Notes under the pieces: generated by a model
Told to the model about the DNA's origin: nothing
The model's database searches: none
Seen by the model: only the letters and a program-made list of their open reading frames with translations
Program-made: the position numbers and the translations under genes
Shown: in pieces, positions 38,859-48,378 of the stretch
Numbering within the stretch: the stretch's first letter is position 1
Layout: each line of letters starts with the position of its first letter
From: Edaphovirga cremea
Lineage (GTDB): Bacteria; Pseudomonadota; Gammaproteobacteria; Enterobacterales; Enterobacteriaceae
DNA length: 64,000 nucleotides
Direction of reading: 5' to 3'
Assembly: GCF_003332275.1 (NCBI RefSeq)
Contig: NZ_QOVA01000004.1
Coordinates: 210,327-274,326, forward strand

Positions 38859-40259
38859 ATGCAAACCCTCTATACCATTTTTACTGTTTTCTTTAACCAG
38901 GTGATGACCAATGCCCCTTTACTGCTGGGTATTGTGACCATGATTGGTTATTTACTACTCAGGAAAAGTGCCACGGTCATTATCAAAGGCACGTTAAAGA
39001 CCATTATCGGTTTCATGCTTTTGCAGGCTGGGTCTGGGATCCTGACCAGCACATTCAAGCCAGTCGTTGCCAAACTCTCTGAGGTTTACGGGATTAATGG
39101 CGCAATATCAGACACCTATGCATCGATGATGGCAACCATAGAGCGCATGGGTGATGCGTACAGTTGGGTGGGATATGCCGTACTGATCGCATTGGCGCTG
39201 AACATTCTCTATGTATTGCTGCGGCGTATCACGGGCATCCGTACCATCATGCTCACGGGGCATATCATGTTCCAGCAGGCGGGGTTGATCGCCGTATTTT
39301 TCTTCATCATGGGCTACCCCATGTGGACGACGATTATCTGTACTTCAGTTCTGGTTTCCCTGTATTGGGGAATTACCTCAAACATGATGTACAAACCGAC
39401 GCAGGAAGTGACGGATGGCTGTGGTTTCTCAATTGGGCACCAGCAGCAGTTTGCATCATGGCTCGCCTATAAGCTTGCACCCTATCTGGGCAAGAAAGAA
39501 GAGAGCGTGGAGGATCTCAAGCTCCCTGGCTGGCTGAATATTTTCCATGACAACATTGTTTCCACCGCGATCGTAATGACGCTGTTCTTTGGCATCATTC
39601 TTTGCTCATTCGGGCTGGATACGCTGCAAGCGATGGCGGGGAAAACCCACTGGACCATCTATATTCTGCAAACTGGCCTGATGTTCTCTGTGGCGATTTT
39701 TATCATCGTTCAGGGCGTGCGCATGTTTGTCGCTGAACTGACCGAAGCATTCAACGGCATCTCCCAACGACTGATCCCCGGCGCGGTGTTAGCCATCGAT
39801 TGTGCCGCCATTTATAGCTTTGCACCCAATGCAGTGGTCTGGGGTTTTATGTGGGGCACTATCGGGCAATTGATTGCCGTTGGGATTCTGCTCGGTGTGG
39901 GTTCTTCCATCATGATCATCCCTGGTTTTATCCCGATGTTTTTCTCCAACGCCACGATTGGCGTGTTCGCCAACCATTTCGGCGGCTGGCGTGCGGCAAT
40001 GAAGATTTGTCTGGTGATGGGGATGATCGAAATTTTTGGCTGCGTCTGGGCAATCAAGCTGACAGGGCTGAGCGCGTGGATGGGAATGGCCGATTGGTCA
40101 ATTCTCGCCCCACCTATGATGCAGGGTTTCAGCACTGGCCTGTGGTTTATGGGCGTCATTATTGCTATTGCGTTGATATATATGTTTTTTGCGGGACGCA
40201 CACTGCGTGCCGAAGAAGACGCTGAAAAAGAACAATTATCTGAATCTGCTTCAAATTAA
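38859..40259 (+). CDS. ulaA: PTS L-ascorbate permease EIIC component UlaA
   Basis: The product has 466 residues (E. coli 465) with ten to twelve membrane segments. It is the membrane channel of the L-ascorbate phosphotransferase system. Characteristic segments are [26 protein letters not shown] near 53-78 and [28 protein letters not shown] near 186-213. It starts the ulaABCDEF operon, with GGAGAG before the ATG; ulaB follows after 14 bp. Confidence 0.96.
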   Translation: MQTLYTIFTVFFNQVMTNAPLLLGIVTMIGYLLLRKSATVIIKGTLKTIIGFMLLQAGSGILTSTFKPVVAKLSEVYGINGAISDTYASMMATIERMGDAYSWVGYAVLIALALNILYVLLRRITGIRTIMLTGHIMFQQAGLIAVFFFIMGYPMWTTIICTSVLVSLYWGITSNMMYKPTQEVTDGCGFSIGHQQQFASWLAYKLAPYLGKKEESVEDLKLPGWLNIFHDNIVSTAIVMTLFFGIILCSFGLDTLQAMAGKTHWTIYILQTGLMFSVAIFIIVQGVRMFVAELTEAFNGISQRLIPGAVLAIDCAAIYSFAPNAVVWGFMWGTIGQLIAVGILLGVGSSIMIIPGFIPMFFSNATIGVFANHFGGWRAAMKICLVMGMIEIFGCVWAIKLTGLSAWMGMADWSILAPPMMQGFSTGLWFMGVIIAIALIYMFFAGRTLRAEEDAEKEQLSESASN

Positions 40260-40273
40260 CCGGAGAGAAAATC

Positions 40274-40582
40274 ATGACAGTAAGAATTCTGGCGGTCTGT
40301 GGGTGTGGGCAAGGCAGTTCAATGATCATGAAAATGAAGGTTGGGCAGTTTCTTACCCAGCAGAATGTTGACCATACGATGAACAGCTGCGCGGTAGGTG
40401 AGTACAAGTCTGAACTGAGCGGCGCGGATGTGATTATTGCCTCAACGCATATTGCCGATGAGATCACCGTCAGCGGCAACAAATATGTCGTTGGGGTCCG
40501 CAATATGCTTTCCGCCGCCGACTTCGGTCCCAAATTGATGGAAGTCATCAGCGCTCACTTTCCTGGCGATCTCAAAAAATAG
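40274..40582 (+). CDS. ulaB: PTS L-ascorbate EIIB component UlaB
   Basis: This 102-residue EIIB domain has the phosphorylated cysteine near residue 9 in [16 protein letters not shown]. It receives phosphate from UlaC and donates it to L-ascorbate during transport through UlaA. Lengths and motifs match E. coli UlaB (101). It is translated from its own GGAGAG site. Confidence 0.95.
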   Translation: MTVRILAVCGCGQGSSMIMKMKVGQFLTQQNVDHTMNSCAVGEYKSELSGADVIIASTHIADEITVSGNKYVVGVRNMLSAADFGPKLMEVISAHFPGDLKK

Positions 40583-40590
40583 GGGGAGAA

Positions 40591-41073
40591 ATGAAACTAC
40601 GAGATTCCCTCGCAGAAAATAACTCCATTCGTTTACAGGCGGAGGCAGAAACCTGGCAGGAAGCGGTAAAAATTGGGGTTGATCTCCTGGTTGCCGCAGA
40701 CGTGGTGGAGCCGAAATATTATCAGGCCATTCTGGCGGGTGTAGAGCGATTCGGTCCCTATTTTGTTATTGCACCGGGTCTGGCCATGCCGCATGGCAGA
40801 CCGGAAGAGGGCGTAAAGAAAACCGGTTTTGCGCTGGTCACGCTGAAAACTCCGCTGGTGTTCAATCATGAGGAGAATGATCCCGTCGATATCCTGATAA
40901 CGCTGGCGGCCATTGATGCCAATACGCATAACGAGGTCGGCATTATGCAGGTCGTCAATTTGTTTGAGGATGAGGCCAACTTTGACCGTTTACGAGCCTG
41001 CCAAACTCAGCAGGACGTTCTGGATTTAATCGATCGCACCACTGCGGCGGCTCTCGCTGCGACAGAAGAATAA
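40591..41073 (+). CDS. ulaC: PTS L-ascorbate EIIA component UlaC
   Basis: The product has 160 residues and is an EIIA domain of the mannitol/fructose type. The phosphorylated histidine lies in [21 protein letters not shown] near residue 69, and [16 protein letters not shown] lies near 107-122. It carries phosphate from HPr to UlaB. It lies 8 bp after ulaB, with GGGGAG upstream. E. coli UlaC has 154 residues. Confidence 0.95.
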   Translation: MKLRDSLAENNSIRLQAEAETWQEAVKIGVDLLVAADVVEPKYYQAILAGVERFGPYFVIAPGLAMPHGRPEEGVKKTGFALVTLKTPLVFNHEENDPVDILITLAAIDANTHNEVGIMQVVNLFEDEANFDRLRACQTQQDVLDLIDRTTAAALAATEE

Positions 41074-41085
41074 AAGGAACCCGCA

Positions 41086-41742
41086 ATGTCACATAACTTA
41101 CCGATGCTGCAAGTCGCTCTCGACAACCAGACAATGGACGACGCTTACAAGACGACTCGTTTGATTGCCAGTGAAGTCGATATTATCGAAGTGGGTACCA
41201 TTCTTTGTGTTGGCGAAGGGGTGCGTGCGGTACGCGATCTCAAGGCATTGTATCCAGAGAAAATTGTCTTGGCTGATGCCAAAATCGCCGACGCTGGCAA
41301 GATACTTTCGCGTATGTGTTTTGAGGCAAACGCTGATTGGGTCACAGTAATTTGTTGTGCAGATATCAATACCACCAAAGGCGCACTCGAGGTCGCAAAA
41401 GAATTCAATGGTGATGTACAGATAGAACTCACCGGATATTGGACTTGGGAGCAAGCCCAAGAGTGGCGCGGGGCGGGCATCCAGCAAGTTGTTTATCACC
41501 GCAGTCGTGATGCGCAGGCCGCCGGGGTCGCCTGGGGTGAAACAGACATCAGCGCGATTAAACGTCTCTCCGGTATGGGTTTTAAAGTCACGGTGACGGG
41601 CGGATTGGCACTGGATGATTTACCGCTCTTCAAGGGCATTCCCATTCACGTATTTATCGCTGGGCGCAGTATTCGTGATGCCACCGATCCCGTGGCCGCA
41701 GCGAGACAGTTTAAACACTCTATCCGCCAGTTATGGGGCTAA
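41086..41742 (+). CDS. ulaD: 3-keto-L-gulonate-6-phosphate decarboxylase UlaD
   Basis: The product has 218 residues (E. coli 216), an orotidine-monophosphate-decarboxylase-fold enzyme. The magnesium-binding [29 protein letters not shown] is near 61-89 and the phosphate-binding [28 protein letters not shown] near 169-196. It converts 3-keto-L-gulonate-6-phosphate to L-xylulose-5-phosphate. The gene is 12 bp after ulaC. Confidence 0.96.
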   Translation: MSHNLPMLQVALDNQTMDDAYKTTRLIASEVDIIEVGTILCVGEGVRAVRDLKALYPEKIVLADAKIADAGKILSRMCFEANADWVTVICCADINTTKGALEVAKEFNGDVQIELTGYWTWEQAQEWRGAGIQQVVYHRSRDAQAAGVAWGETDISAIKRLSGMGFKVTVTGGLALDDLPLFKGIPIHVFIAGRSIRDATDPVAAARQFKHSIRQLWG

Positions 41743-41752
41743 GGGAATCGCT

Positions 41753-42613
41753 ATGCAACAGAACGCTGTTCCCCTTGGAATTTATGAGAAAGCCCTGCCT
41801 CCCGGCGATGATTGGCTGGCGCGATTGCAGCTTGCGGGTGAACTGGGTTTTGATTTTGTCGAAATGTCCGTGGATGAAACCGATGACCGCTTATCACGAC
41901 TCGACTGGAGTCGCGAGCAACGGCTGACCTTGGTGGCTGCAATCTCGCAGAGTGGGGTTCGCATTCCCTCCATGTGCCTAAGCGCCCATCGGCGTTTTCC
42001 TCTGGGGTCGGAAGATGATGAAACACGCGATCGCGGATTGCTGATTATGCACAAAGCGATCCGGTTTGCGCAGGATGTCGGCATTCGGGTCATACAACTG
42101 GCGGGTTATGATGTTTATTATCAACAGGCTAACGATAATACCCGCGAGCGTTTCCGTGCTGGCCTGCAGCAGGCGGTTGAGATGGCCAGCCGTGCCCAGG
42201 TTACGTTGGCTATGGAGATTATGGATTATCCACTGATGAATTCGATCAGTAAGGCGTTGGGATATGCGCACTATCTGAATAACCCGTGGTTTCAGCTCTA
42301 CCCTGATATTGGCAACCTGTCAGCCTGGGATAACGATGTACAGATGGAGCTCTCTTCTGGCGCGGGTCATATTGTGGCAGTACATGTCAAAGATACTCAG
42401 CCAGGTATTTTCAAAAACGTTCCCTTTGGTAGCGGCGTAGTAGATTTTGAGCGCTGTTTTACCACCCTGCGTGAAAGCGGTTATCGTGGCCCTTATTTGA
42501 TTGAGATGTGGAGTGAATCTGCGCCCGATCCCACATTGGCAGTCAGGGAGGCGCGGAGTTGGGTCGCAGCCCGTATGCGCAATGCCGGGCTTTTAGTGGA
42601 GGAGGTTGCCTGA
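41753..42613 (+). CDS. ulaE: L-ribulose-5-phosphate 3-epimerase UlaE
   Basis: The start is ATG at 41753 ([21 protein letters not shown]), 10 bp after the ulaD stop; an in-frame upstream ATG inside ulaD is not used. The product has 286 residues (E. coli 284), a TIM-barrel xylose-isomerase-like epimerase. Metal ligands are visible in [26 protein letters not shown], and [11 protein letters not shown] near 245-255. It converts L-xylulose-5-phosphate to L-ribulose-5-phosphate. Its stop overlaps the ulaF start by one base. Confidence 0.95.
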   Translation: MQQNAVPLGIYEKALPPGDDWLARLQLAGELGFDFVEMSVDETDDRLSRLDWSREQRLTLVAAISQSGVRIPSMCLSAHRRFPLGSEDDETRDRGLLIMHKAIRFAQDVGIRVIQLAGYDVYYQQANDNTRERFRAGLQQAVEMASRAQVTLAMEIMDYPLMNSISKALGYAHYLNNPWFQLYPDIGNLSAWDNDVQMELSSGAGHIVAVHVKDTQPGIFKNVPFGSGVVDFERCFTTLRESGYRGPYLIEMWSESAPDPTLAVREARSWVAARMRNAGLLVEEVA

Positions 42614-43302
42614 TGGAGCAACTTAAGCAGCAAGTCTATTTGGCGAATATGGCATTGCCGCGTTTCGGGTTGGTGACATTCACCTGGGGCAATGTGAGTG
42701 GCATTGATCGCCATCGTGGATTGATGGTGATTAAGCCAAGTGGCGTAGCCTATGAGGATATGCAGCCAGACGATATGGTCGTGGTTGATATGAGCGAGAA
42801 AACGGTCGAAGGTCGCTATCGTCCTTCTTCGGATACGGCTACTCATCTTGAACTCTATCGGCATTACCCGGAGCTGGGTGGGATTGTGCATACACATTCA
42901 ACGCATGCGACCGCATGGGCGCAGGCTGGGTTGCCTATTCCCGCCATGGGGACAACACATGCTGATTATTTTCATGGAAATATTCGCTGTACGCGACCGC
43001 TGGCCCGTGGAGAGATTGAAGGAGAATACGAGCATGAGACCGGTGCTGTTATCGTAGAAACGATCGGGAGCGATAATCCCTTGCACAATCCGGGTGTGGT
43101 GGTTCATCAGCACGGTCCATTTGCCTGGGGAAGAACGCCAGACGACGCGGTACATAACGCGGTGGTGATGGAAGAAGTCGCTCGTATGGCATGGATTGCT
43201 CTGGCGATTAATCCCGCAGCCCGTGAGATCAACCCGGACTTACTGGAGAAGCATTTTACGCGTAAGCACGGTGCAGGTGCGTATTATGGGCAGGTGGCGT
43301 AG
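42613..43302 (+). CDS. ulaF: L-ribulose-5-phosphate 4-epimerase UlaF
   Basis: The start is ATG at 42613, overlapping the ulaE stop (TGATG) and preceded by GGAGG; the product has 229 residues (E. coli 228). It is a class II aldolase-like epimerase. The zinc ligands are in [18 protein letters not shown] near 90-107 and [12 protein letters not shown] near 166-177. It produces D-xylulose-5-phosphate, feeding the pentose phosphate pathway, and completes the ascorbate route. It is paralogous to AraD. It ends the operon before a strong terminator. Confidence 0.96.
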   Translation: MEQLKQQVYLANMALPRFGLVTFTWGNVSGIDRHRGLMVIKPSGVAYEDMQPDDMVVVDMSEKTVEGRYRPSSDTATHLELYRHYPELGGIVHTHSTHATAWAQAGLPIPAMGTTHADYFHGNIRCTRPLARGEIEGEYEHETGAVIVETIGSDNPLHNPGVVVHQHGPFAWGRTPDDAVHNAVVMEEVARMAWIALAINPAAREINPDLLEKHFTRKHGAGAYYGQVA

Positions 43303-43328
43303 GCAAACGCCAGTCGCGATTTGGTGAG

Positions 43329-43357
43329 CGGGGCGGGTGCGCCCCGGCACTTTTTTA
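43329..43357 (+). terminator. Terminator of the ula operon
   Basis: Perfect 7-bp stem CGGGGCG/CGCCCCG with a GGTG loop, followed by GCACTTTTTTAAA, 26 bp after the ulaF stop. Confidence 0.9.
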
Positions 43358-43548
43358 AAGCTTTTGGTTAAGGATGTTTTCTTGCCTGATTGGTGGGTTG
43401 TTTAAAAACAGGTTCGGAGCAGGTTTCGGTTGATATACGTCTATTTTTCACCTTGAAGCGTAGATGCGAACGTTAGTTAAAAGATAGCTTTGTTGGTTAG
43501 ATGCCTACGCTATGATTTTGTTCTGTTAGTGTGAAGATCGGCATCTAA

Positions 43549-43740
43549 GCAGGGCCGTAAGCGCGGCCCTGCACCGCGCTTTTCCGCGGCATTCTTCGCC
43601 GGCTGCGCCGGTCCCTTCGCTCATCTCTCCGGCGGACGGGTCGGCTTTAGCCCACATCCATGTGGGCGGACGCCTCGAACCGCCATCCTGGCGGTTCGCC
43701 CCTGCCTGCGTTCTTCGCTCAGCGAGTCATGACGCTCTGT
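43549..43740 (+). repeat. Hairpin repeat copy 4
   Basis: H1 GCAGGGCCG/CGGCCCTGC with loop TAAGCG (43549-43572), H2 GCCGG/CCGGT, core 43629-43650, H3 GCCCACA/TGTGGGC with loop TCCA (43650-43667), H4 AACCGCCA/TGGCGGTT with loop TCC (43678-43696), H5 AGCG/CGCT. Confidence 0.87.
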
Positions 43741-43867
43741 GAAAGTCAAAGGAAACAGAAACGTCAAAAAAATAAGACAACAAATGAGTTGATAATTTCT
43801 GTATGAAATCTTGATATTTTAATGTTGGTTTTATTTCTATATTTCTTTTGTCTTTGTCTTTGTCTTT

Positions 43868-44062
43868 CCCCCGAGCATCATAAATTGCTGAGGGCGGAAT
43901 GGAGGCAGGGATGAGCCGCCAGGACGGCGGCGAAAGGCGTCCGGCTACAGGGACTGTAGCCTAAAGCCGACCCGTCCGCCGGAATGACAACCGAAGGGAC
44001 CCGCAACGCGGGCAATTTATGCTGCGGAAAAGCGCGGTGCAGGGCCGCGCTTACGGCCCTGC
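43868..44062 (-). repeat. Hairpin repeat copy 5
   Basis: Leftward copy: H1 GCAGGGCCG/CGGCCCTGC (44039-44062), H2 CCCGC/GCGGG, core 43961-43982, H3 GGCTACAG/CTGTAGCC, H4 GCCGCC/GGCGGC, H5 AGCA/TGCT. It combines the H1 stem of copy 4 with the H2-H5 stems of copies 6 and 7, so it is a mosaic. Confidence 0.87.
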
Positions 44063-44178
44063 TTGGAGGCCAGCTTCACAGCAGAAGAAAGAAAACCAAG
44101 CCAAAGCCTCCAACCAACAAAGCTATCTTTTGACGTTCACAGACATTGAAATACAAAGTTCATTTTGACGTTGACCTT

Positions 44179-44375
44179 CCCCCGAGCATCATGAATTGCT
44201 GAGGGCGGAATGCAGGCAGGGATGAGCCGCCAGGACGGCGGCGAAAGGCGTCCGGCTACAGGGACTGTAGCCTAAAGCCGGCCCGTCCGCCGGAATGACA
44301 ACCGAGGGAACCCGCAACGCGGGCAATTTATGCTGCGGAAAAGCGCGGATGCAAGGGGTGCGCTTCACCCCTTGC
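44179..44375 (-). repeat. Hairpin repeat copy 6
   Basis: Leftward copy: H1 GCAAGGGGTG/CACCCCTTGC (44351-44375), core 44272-44293 with A-to-G change, H3 GGCTACAG/CTGTAGCC, H4 GCCGCC/GGCGGC. It is joined to copy 7 by the conserved linker also found between copies 1 and 2. Confidence 0.87.
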
Positions 44376-44492
44376 TTAGATGCCGATCTTCACACTAAAA
44401 GAATAAAACCATAGCATAGGCATCTAACCAGCAAAGCTATCTTTTGACGTTCACAGACATTGAAATACAAAGTTCATTTTGACGTTGACCTT

Positions 44493-44687
44493 CCCTGAGC
44501 ATCATAAATTGCTGAGGGCGGAATGGAGGCAGGGATGAGCCGCCAGGACGGCGGCGAAAGGCGTCCGGCTACAGGGACTGTAGCCTAAAGCCGACCCGTC
44601 CGCCGGAATGACAACCGAAGGCACCCGCAACGCGGGCAATTTATGCTGCGGAAAGCGTGGATGCAAGGGGTGCGCTTCACCCCTTGC
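44493..44687 (-). repeat. Hairpin repeat copy 7
   Basis: Leftward copy: H1 GCAAGGGGTG/CACCCCTTGC (44663-44687), core 44585-44606, and the same H2-H5 as copy 6. It is nearly identical to copy 2 in opposite orientation, giving long inverted homology across the glp-ula segment. Confidence 0.87.
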
Positions 44688-44919
44688 TTAGATGCCGATC
44701 TTCACACTAAAAGAACAAAACCATAGCGTAAGCATCTAACCAGCAAAACTATCTTTTGACCTTCACGCAAACCAATCTGATATCAACCGAAACTTGCTCC
44801 GAGCCTGTTTTAAAACAACCAATAAAGCCACTTCTGATCCCCACCTATACCCTAACTCGCTAAGAGTAAAACACCCGCGATAGCGACATCCAAAAACCTT
44901 TGCAATCAAAAACAAAACC

Positions 44920-47634
44920 TTATGCACTATACCCCATCATCTGCATTAACTTCTGCGCCTGTTGCACGGCTTCCTGCCGGTGTGTAACACCTAATTTCTG
45001 ATATAAATTACGGATATGCGTTTTGATGGTTGTGGCTGCAACGTCAAGTTCGCTGGCAATCTGGTCGTTGCTGTAACCCGAGTAGATCAGCCCCAAAACC
45101 TGCCATTCGCGCTGGGTTAATGGGCTGGTTCGAATTAATTCAGGGACTTGGGGGTGAGTCAGCAATTTATCGACAAAACTCTCGTCGAAGTGGGCAAATT
45201 TATGGCGGTGATGCTGGTTAACATCGCGCAAAATACGCTGTGCCCGATGCTGATCCAACTCATGAAGTGCATTCAGTTGGATCAATTGGCGCAACTGCTG
45301 GGCCATCGCTTCACCTTCAATGACGAAATGACTGATGAAACCCGTGCGGTTCGCCAGCGACAACGCTTCAATCAGGGCTTTCTGCGCCTCAACTTTCCTC
45401 TCGGTTTGCCAGTAGAGTAAATTGCTCAGCAACAAATTCCGATTCAGATCGCTGTACAACCTAAAGCGTCGGGCATTTTCATTCAACTCATCCAACACCA
45501 CTTCGGCTTCGCTGTATTGGCCCAGCAAAATTTGTGCACGTGCGATATTGCGCCACTGGCCCTGTAGAAAATGATTATCCGCCATTCCCGGTTTTTCGGT
45601 ATGGCGCAACCAATTGGCGGCTGCCGCTTTATCGCCAGTCATCTGCCAGTAAATAACCCGCGCTTTATCTGCGTTAGTCAGCCAGTCACGATGGTAGGAA
45701 CCACTGTGGAGCAACGATTCGCAACGCTGCATATGGCGATTGGCATTGTCTAAATCCCCTCGCGCCAATGAGCATTTCGCGAGCATTGCCAGACATTGCA
45801 ACTGATACTGCGGTTGATAGTTGGCAAGAACTTCCAACCCTTTCTTCGCGGCATCTTCCGCTTCGTCAAGTCGTGACCAGGACCAAAGCAGTTGCGAGCG
45901 CAAGCGGAGCAAAAACTCATGCATTGGCAACTGCTCGAGGTGCTGCTCCTGGACTAACTCGAACGCCTTATCCTGCGTCTCGTAAGCGGCTTGCAGAAAG
46001 CCTTGGGCGATCAGGATTTCGCTCTGTTGCAGTAAGGCCCATAAAGCGTAGTGATAGGATTCGTGGCGGCGCGCCATCTGCTCGGTCTGTTGCATCATGG
46101 GCAGCGCCCGCGCCAGTTCACCTTTACAGTGGTGAACTTCGCCGGTAACCGATGTGGCAACAATACGGCTGAAATAACTGGAAAGTGGCAGATATTTCAG
46201 CGCATCGGTCGCCAGTCTTTCTGCTTCGTCTGGCTTCCCGGCGGTAATGGCAACTTGCGCCCTTAAGGCATCAAATTCAGCCGACAACGTTTTATCAATG
46301 GTTAATTGCTGAGCGCGCATAGCCTGCTCAGCACGATCAAGTTGGGTATTAACTTCCGCATACCGGTGCTGGCTTTGCGCCAGCCAGGCCTGCAAAAGTG
46401 CCAGTTTAGGATTCTGTACCAGTCGCGGGTAAGGTAATGCATTCAAGCACTCTTCCAGCAAGGCCAGTTCACTGTGGTTGAACAAAGCCCAGGCGTGCTG
46501 CAATAAAATGTCACGCAGCATTTCGACATCGCCCGCAGCCAGTGCGTGGTGAATGGCCTCTGCTGGATAACCCAGCGCCAGCCAACCTTCCGAGGCGGAT
46601 CGGTGAATGGCCGGGAGCTCAATTGCCAGCTCCCACTGGCAGCGTTGACGCAAAAAAGAAGCAAAGAGAGGATGGAAGCAGAACCATTCACCCGTGTCAT
46701 CCATCCGATGGATAAATAGCCCCTGACGCTCAAGTTCTTCCAGGCGCTGCTGACCATTGTCTTCACCGGTCAGACGGACGATCAACGCATCATTCATGGA
46801 ACGCAGAACAGAACAGCGCAACAGGAATTGCCGGGAAGCCGGATCCACGCGATCGAGAACTTCATCGACAAGATAATCGCTCAGATGGCTGGCGTTCAGG
46901 CCGGAAAGACGTTTGGCGGATTGCTGTGCGCAAGAGGTCGATTGGCGGGCGGACAAGGCAATAAGCTGCAATGCAGTTGCCCAGCCTTCAACTTCATCAC
47001 ACAGTCTGCTGCTGTCGCCTTGCTCAAGTGGCGAAGCGAGGCGGCAATCAAAAAATTGTTTGGCTTCCTGATGAGTAAATGCCAATTGGCGCATGCTCAA
47101 TTCCAGCAATTGATCGCGCACACGCAGATTCGCAATACCCAGCGGTGGCAGGGTTCGGGACAACAGAATCAAGGTCAGATTTTCAGGCTGATGGCGCAAA
47201 AAAAAGCGCATTGCCTCATGAATGCTGTCATTGGTAATCAAATGATAGTCATCAATGACCAGATAAAGCGGCCGATGCCATTCTGATAATTCGACGAACA
47301 GTTGTGCGAAGAGTGCAGACATCGTCGCATATTGATGTTTCTGGCTCAGAGCTTCACTTTTACTGCAATGCCCGCCAGTGGCTTGCTGGATAGCAGCCAC
47401 CAGATAACTGATAAAACGCTCAGGTTGGTTATCACTTTCATCCAATGAATACCAACCCAAATCGGATTGACCAGCGGCCCACTGTGCAACGAGGGTCGTT
47501 TTACCGTAGCCCGCAGGGCAATTTACCAGCGTCAAACGATAGTTAGCGGCGCTCGATAGTTTGCTCAGCAATCGATCGCGAATCACAGTATTTTGAAGCC
47601 GTACAGGACGGCTCAGTTTTGATGGGATCAGCAT
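44920..47634 (-). CDS. malT: Maltose regulon activator MalT
   Basis: The product has 904 residues (E. coli 901), an ATP- and maltotriose-dependent STAND activator. The Walker A motif [18 protein letters not shown] is near residues 37-54 and Walker [12 protein letters not shown] near 121-131. Winged-helix and helical-repeat sensor domains follow. The C-terminal LuxR-type helix-turn-helix is at about 835-895 ([47 protein letters not shown]). It activates malPQ through MalT boxes. In E. coli it is directly divergent from malP; here a porin gene lies between. Confidence 0.97.
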   Translation of the reverse strand: MLIPSKLSRPVRLQNTVIRDRLLSKLSSAANYRLTLVNCPAGYGKTTLVAQWAAGQSDLGWYSLDESDNQPERFISYLVAAIQQATGGHCSKSEALSQKHQYATMSALFAQLFVELSEWHRPLYLVIDDYHLITNDSIHEAMRFFLRHQPENLTLILLSRTLPPLGIANLRVRDQLLELSMRQLAFTHQEAKQFFDCRLASPLEQGDSSRLCDEVEGWATALQLIALSARQSTSCAQQSAKRLSGLNASHLSDYLVDEVLDRVDPASRQFLLRCSVLRSMNDALIVRLTGEDNGQQRLEELERQGLFIHRMDDTGEWFCFHPLFASFLRQRCQWELAIELPAIHRSASEGWLALGYPAEAIHHALAAGDVEMLRDILLQHAWALFNHSELALLEECLNALPYPRLVQNPKLALLQAWLAQSQHRYAEVNTQLDRAEQAMRAQQLTIDKTLSAEFDALRAQVAITAGKPDEAERLATDALKYLPLSSYFSRIVATSVTGEVHHCKGELARALPMMQQTEQMARRHESYHYALWALLQQSEILIAQGFLQAAYETQDKAFELVQEQHLEQLPMHEFLLRLRSQLLWSWSRLDEAEDAAKKGLEVLANYQPQYQLQCLAMLAKCSLARGDLDNANRHMQRCESLLHSGSYHRDWLTNADKARVIYWQMTGDKAAAANWLRHTEKPGMADNHFLQGQWRNIARAQILLGQYSEAEVVLDELNENARRFRLYSDLNRNLLLSNLLYWQTERKVEAQKALIEALSLANRTGFISHFVIEGEAMAQQLRQLIQLNALHELDQHRAQRILRDVNQHHRHKFAHFDESFVDKLLTHPQVPELIRTSPLTQREWQVLGLIYSGYSNDQIASELDVAATTIKTHIRNLYQKLGVTHRQEAVQQAQKLMQMMGYSA

Positions 47635-48378
47635 ACTCTTCCCTTACAGACCGTCTTTACCTCAACAGCATGACCAGAGTGTCTGCAGTCGAATATAGAC
47701 ATCAATTATTTCACGGCTCGTAATTAATCAGTACTGCTAAGGTCTGACAACCTCAACCTTATTGCAATAAGGTTAGCGTTTGCCATTACAGTTAGTTGCA
47801 GTAGATCACATTTTCCATTTTTTTCATCAATACATACAGAAAAAATTAGGGTTAATCGTGTTTTTAAGAACCTTCCCTTGTTGGAACGCTTTATGGTTAT
47901 GGCCGTTTACTGTGGCGTGTAAGGCTGTAGCGTAATGATATTGGGGTTTTAGGAAATATTCACGGAGGCAATATATGTGTCGTGAATTTGATTTAAAAAA
48001 CGATGGTTTTTCAGGATGCTATTTATATAGCAAATAAGAAGTCATTTAAATATTGTTTTATGTTCTCTCTGTTATTATATTTACATATCCTGACTCATTT
48101 TAATATTGTTTATATCTACATGATTACTCTATGAATGATCATTTTGTTTGTGACACGTTTCTAATTTTGCAACTTAATACATAGTGTATTATTTCTTGCC
48201 ATATTTTAATGCCTTTGCTGCAAACAAATCACCATCAATTAATTGATTGATAAACATTTCGATGATCAATGTAATCGACGTTTTTTCAATAAAAATTTCA
48301 CATGGTTTATTAATGTCGAATTCACTGCGCAATAAATAATTCAGTGAATTGTTCATCTAAAGATAAAAGGTAATAGCA
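47635..48378. promoter_or_regulatory. malT / porin divergent intergenic region
   Basis: This stretch of about 740 bp contains no gene and becomes very AT-rich towards the porin. About 165-180 bp upstream of malT, TTGCAGTAGATCACATTTT (47796-47814) has one perfect half of a CRP site (TCACA), in keeping with known CRP control of malT. No MalT box was seen near the porin, so the porin is probably not a maltose-regulon gene. Confidence 0.45.

Larger units (their letters stand above)
43392..44822. repeat. Repeat block R (copies 4-7 of the covarying-hairpin repeat)
   Basis: This block of about 1.4 kb has no genes. It contains one rightward copy (core 43629-43650) followed by three leftward copies (cores 43961-43982, 44272-44293 with one substitution, 44585-44606). 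Its ends are inverted: GGTTCGGAGCAGGTTTCGGT at 43411-43430 and the related complement near 44784-44805, each next to a TTGTTTTAAAA-like tract. Copies 6 and 7 with their linker are the inverted counterpart of copies 1 and 2 in block L. A pyrimidine-rich TTTGTCTTTGTCTTTGTCTT tract (about 43847-43866) lies between copies 4 and 5. Confidence 0.88.

Noticed and set aside
43549-44687. Possible CRISPR array
   Set aside because: Units are about 200-300 bp with internal hairpins and mixed orientation, with no short direct repeats and unique spacers and no cas genes.
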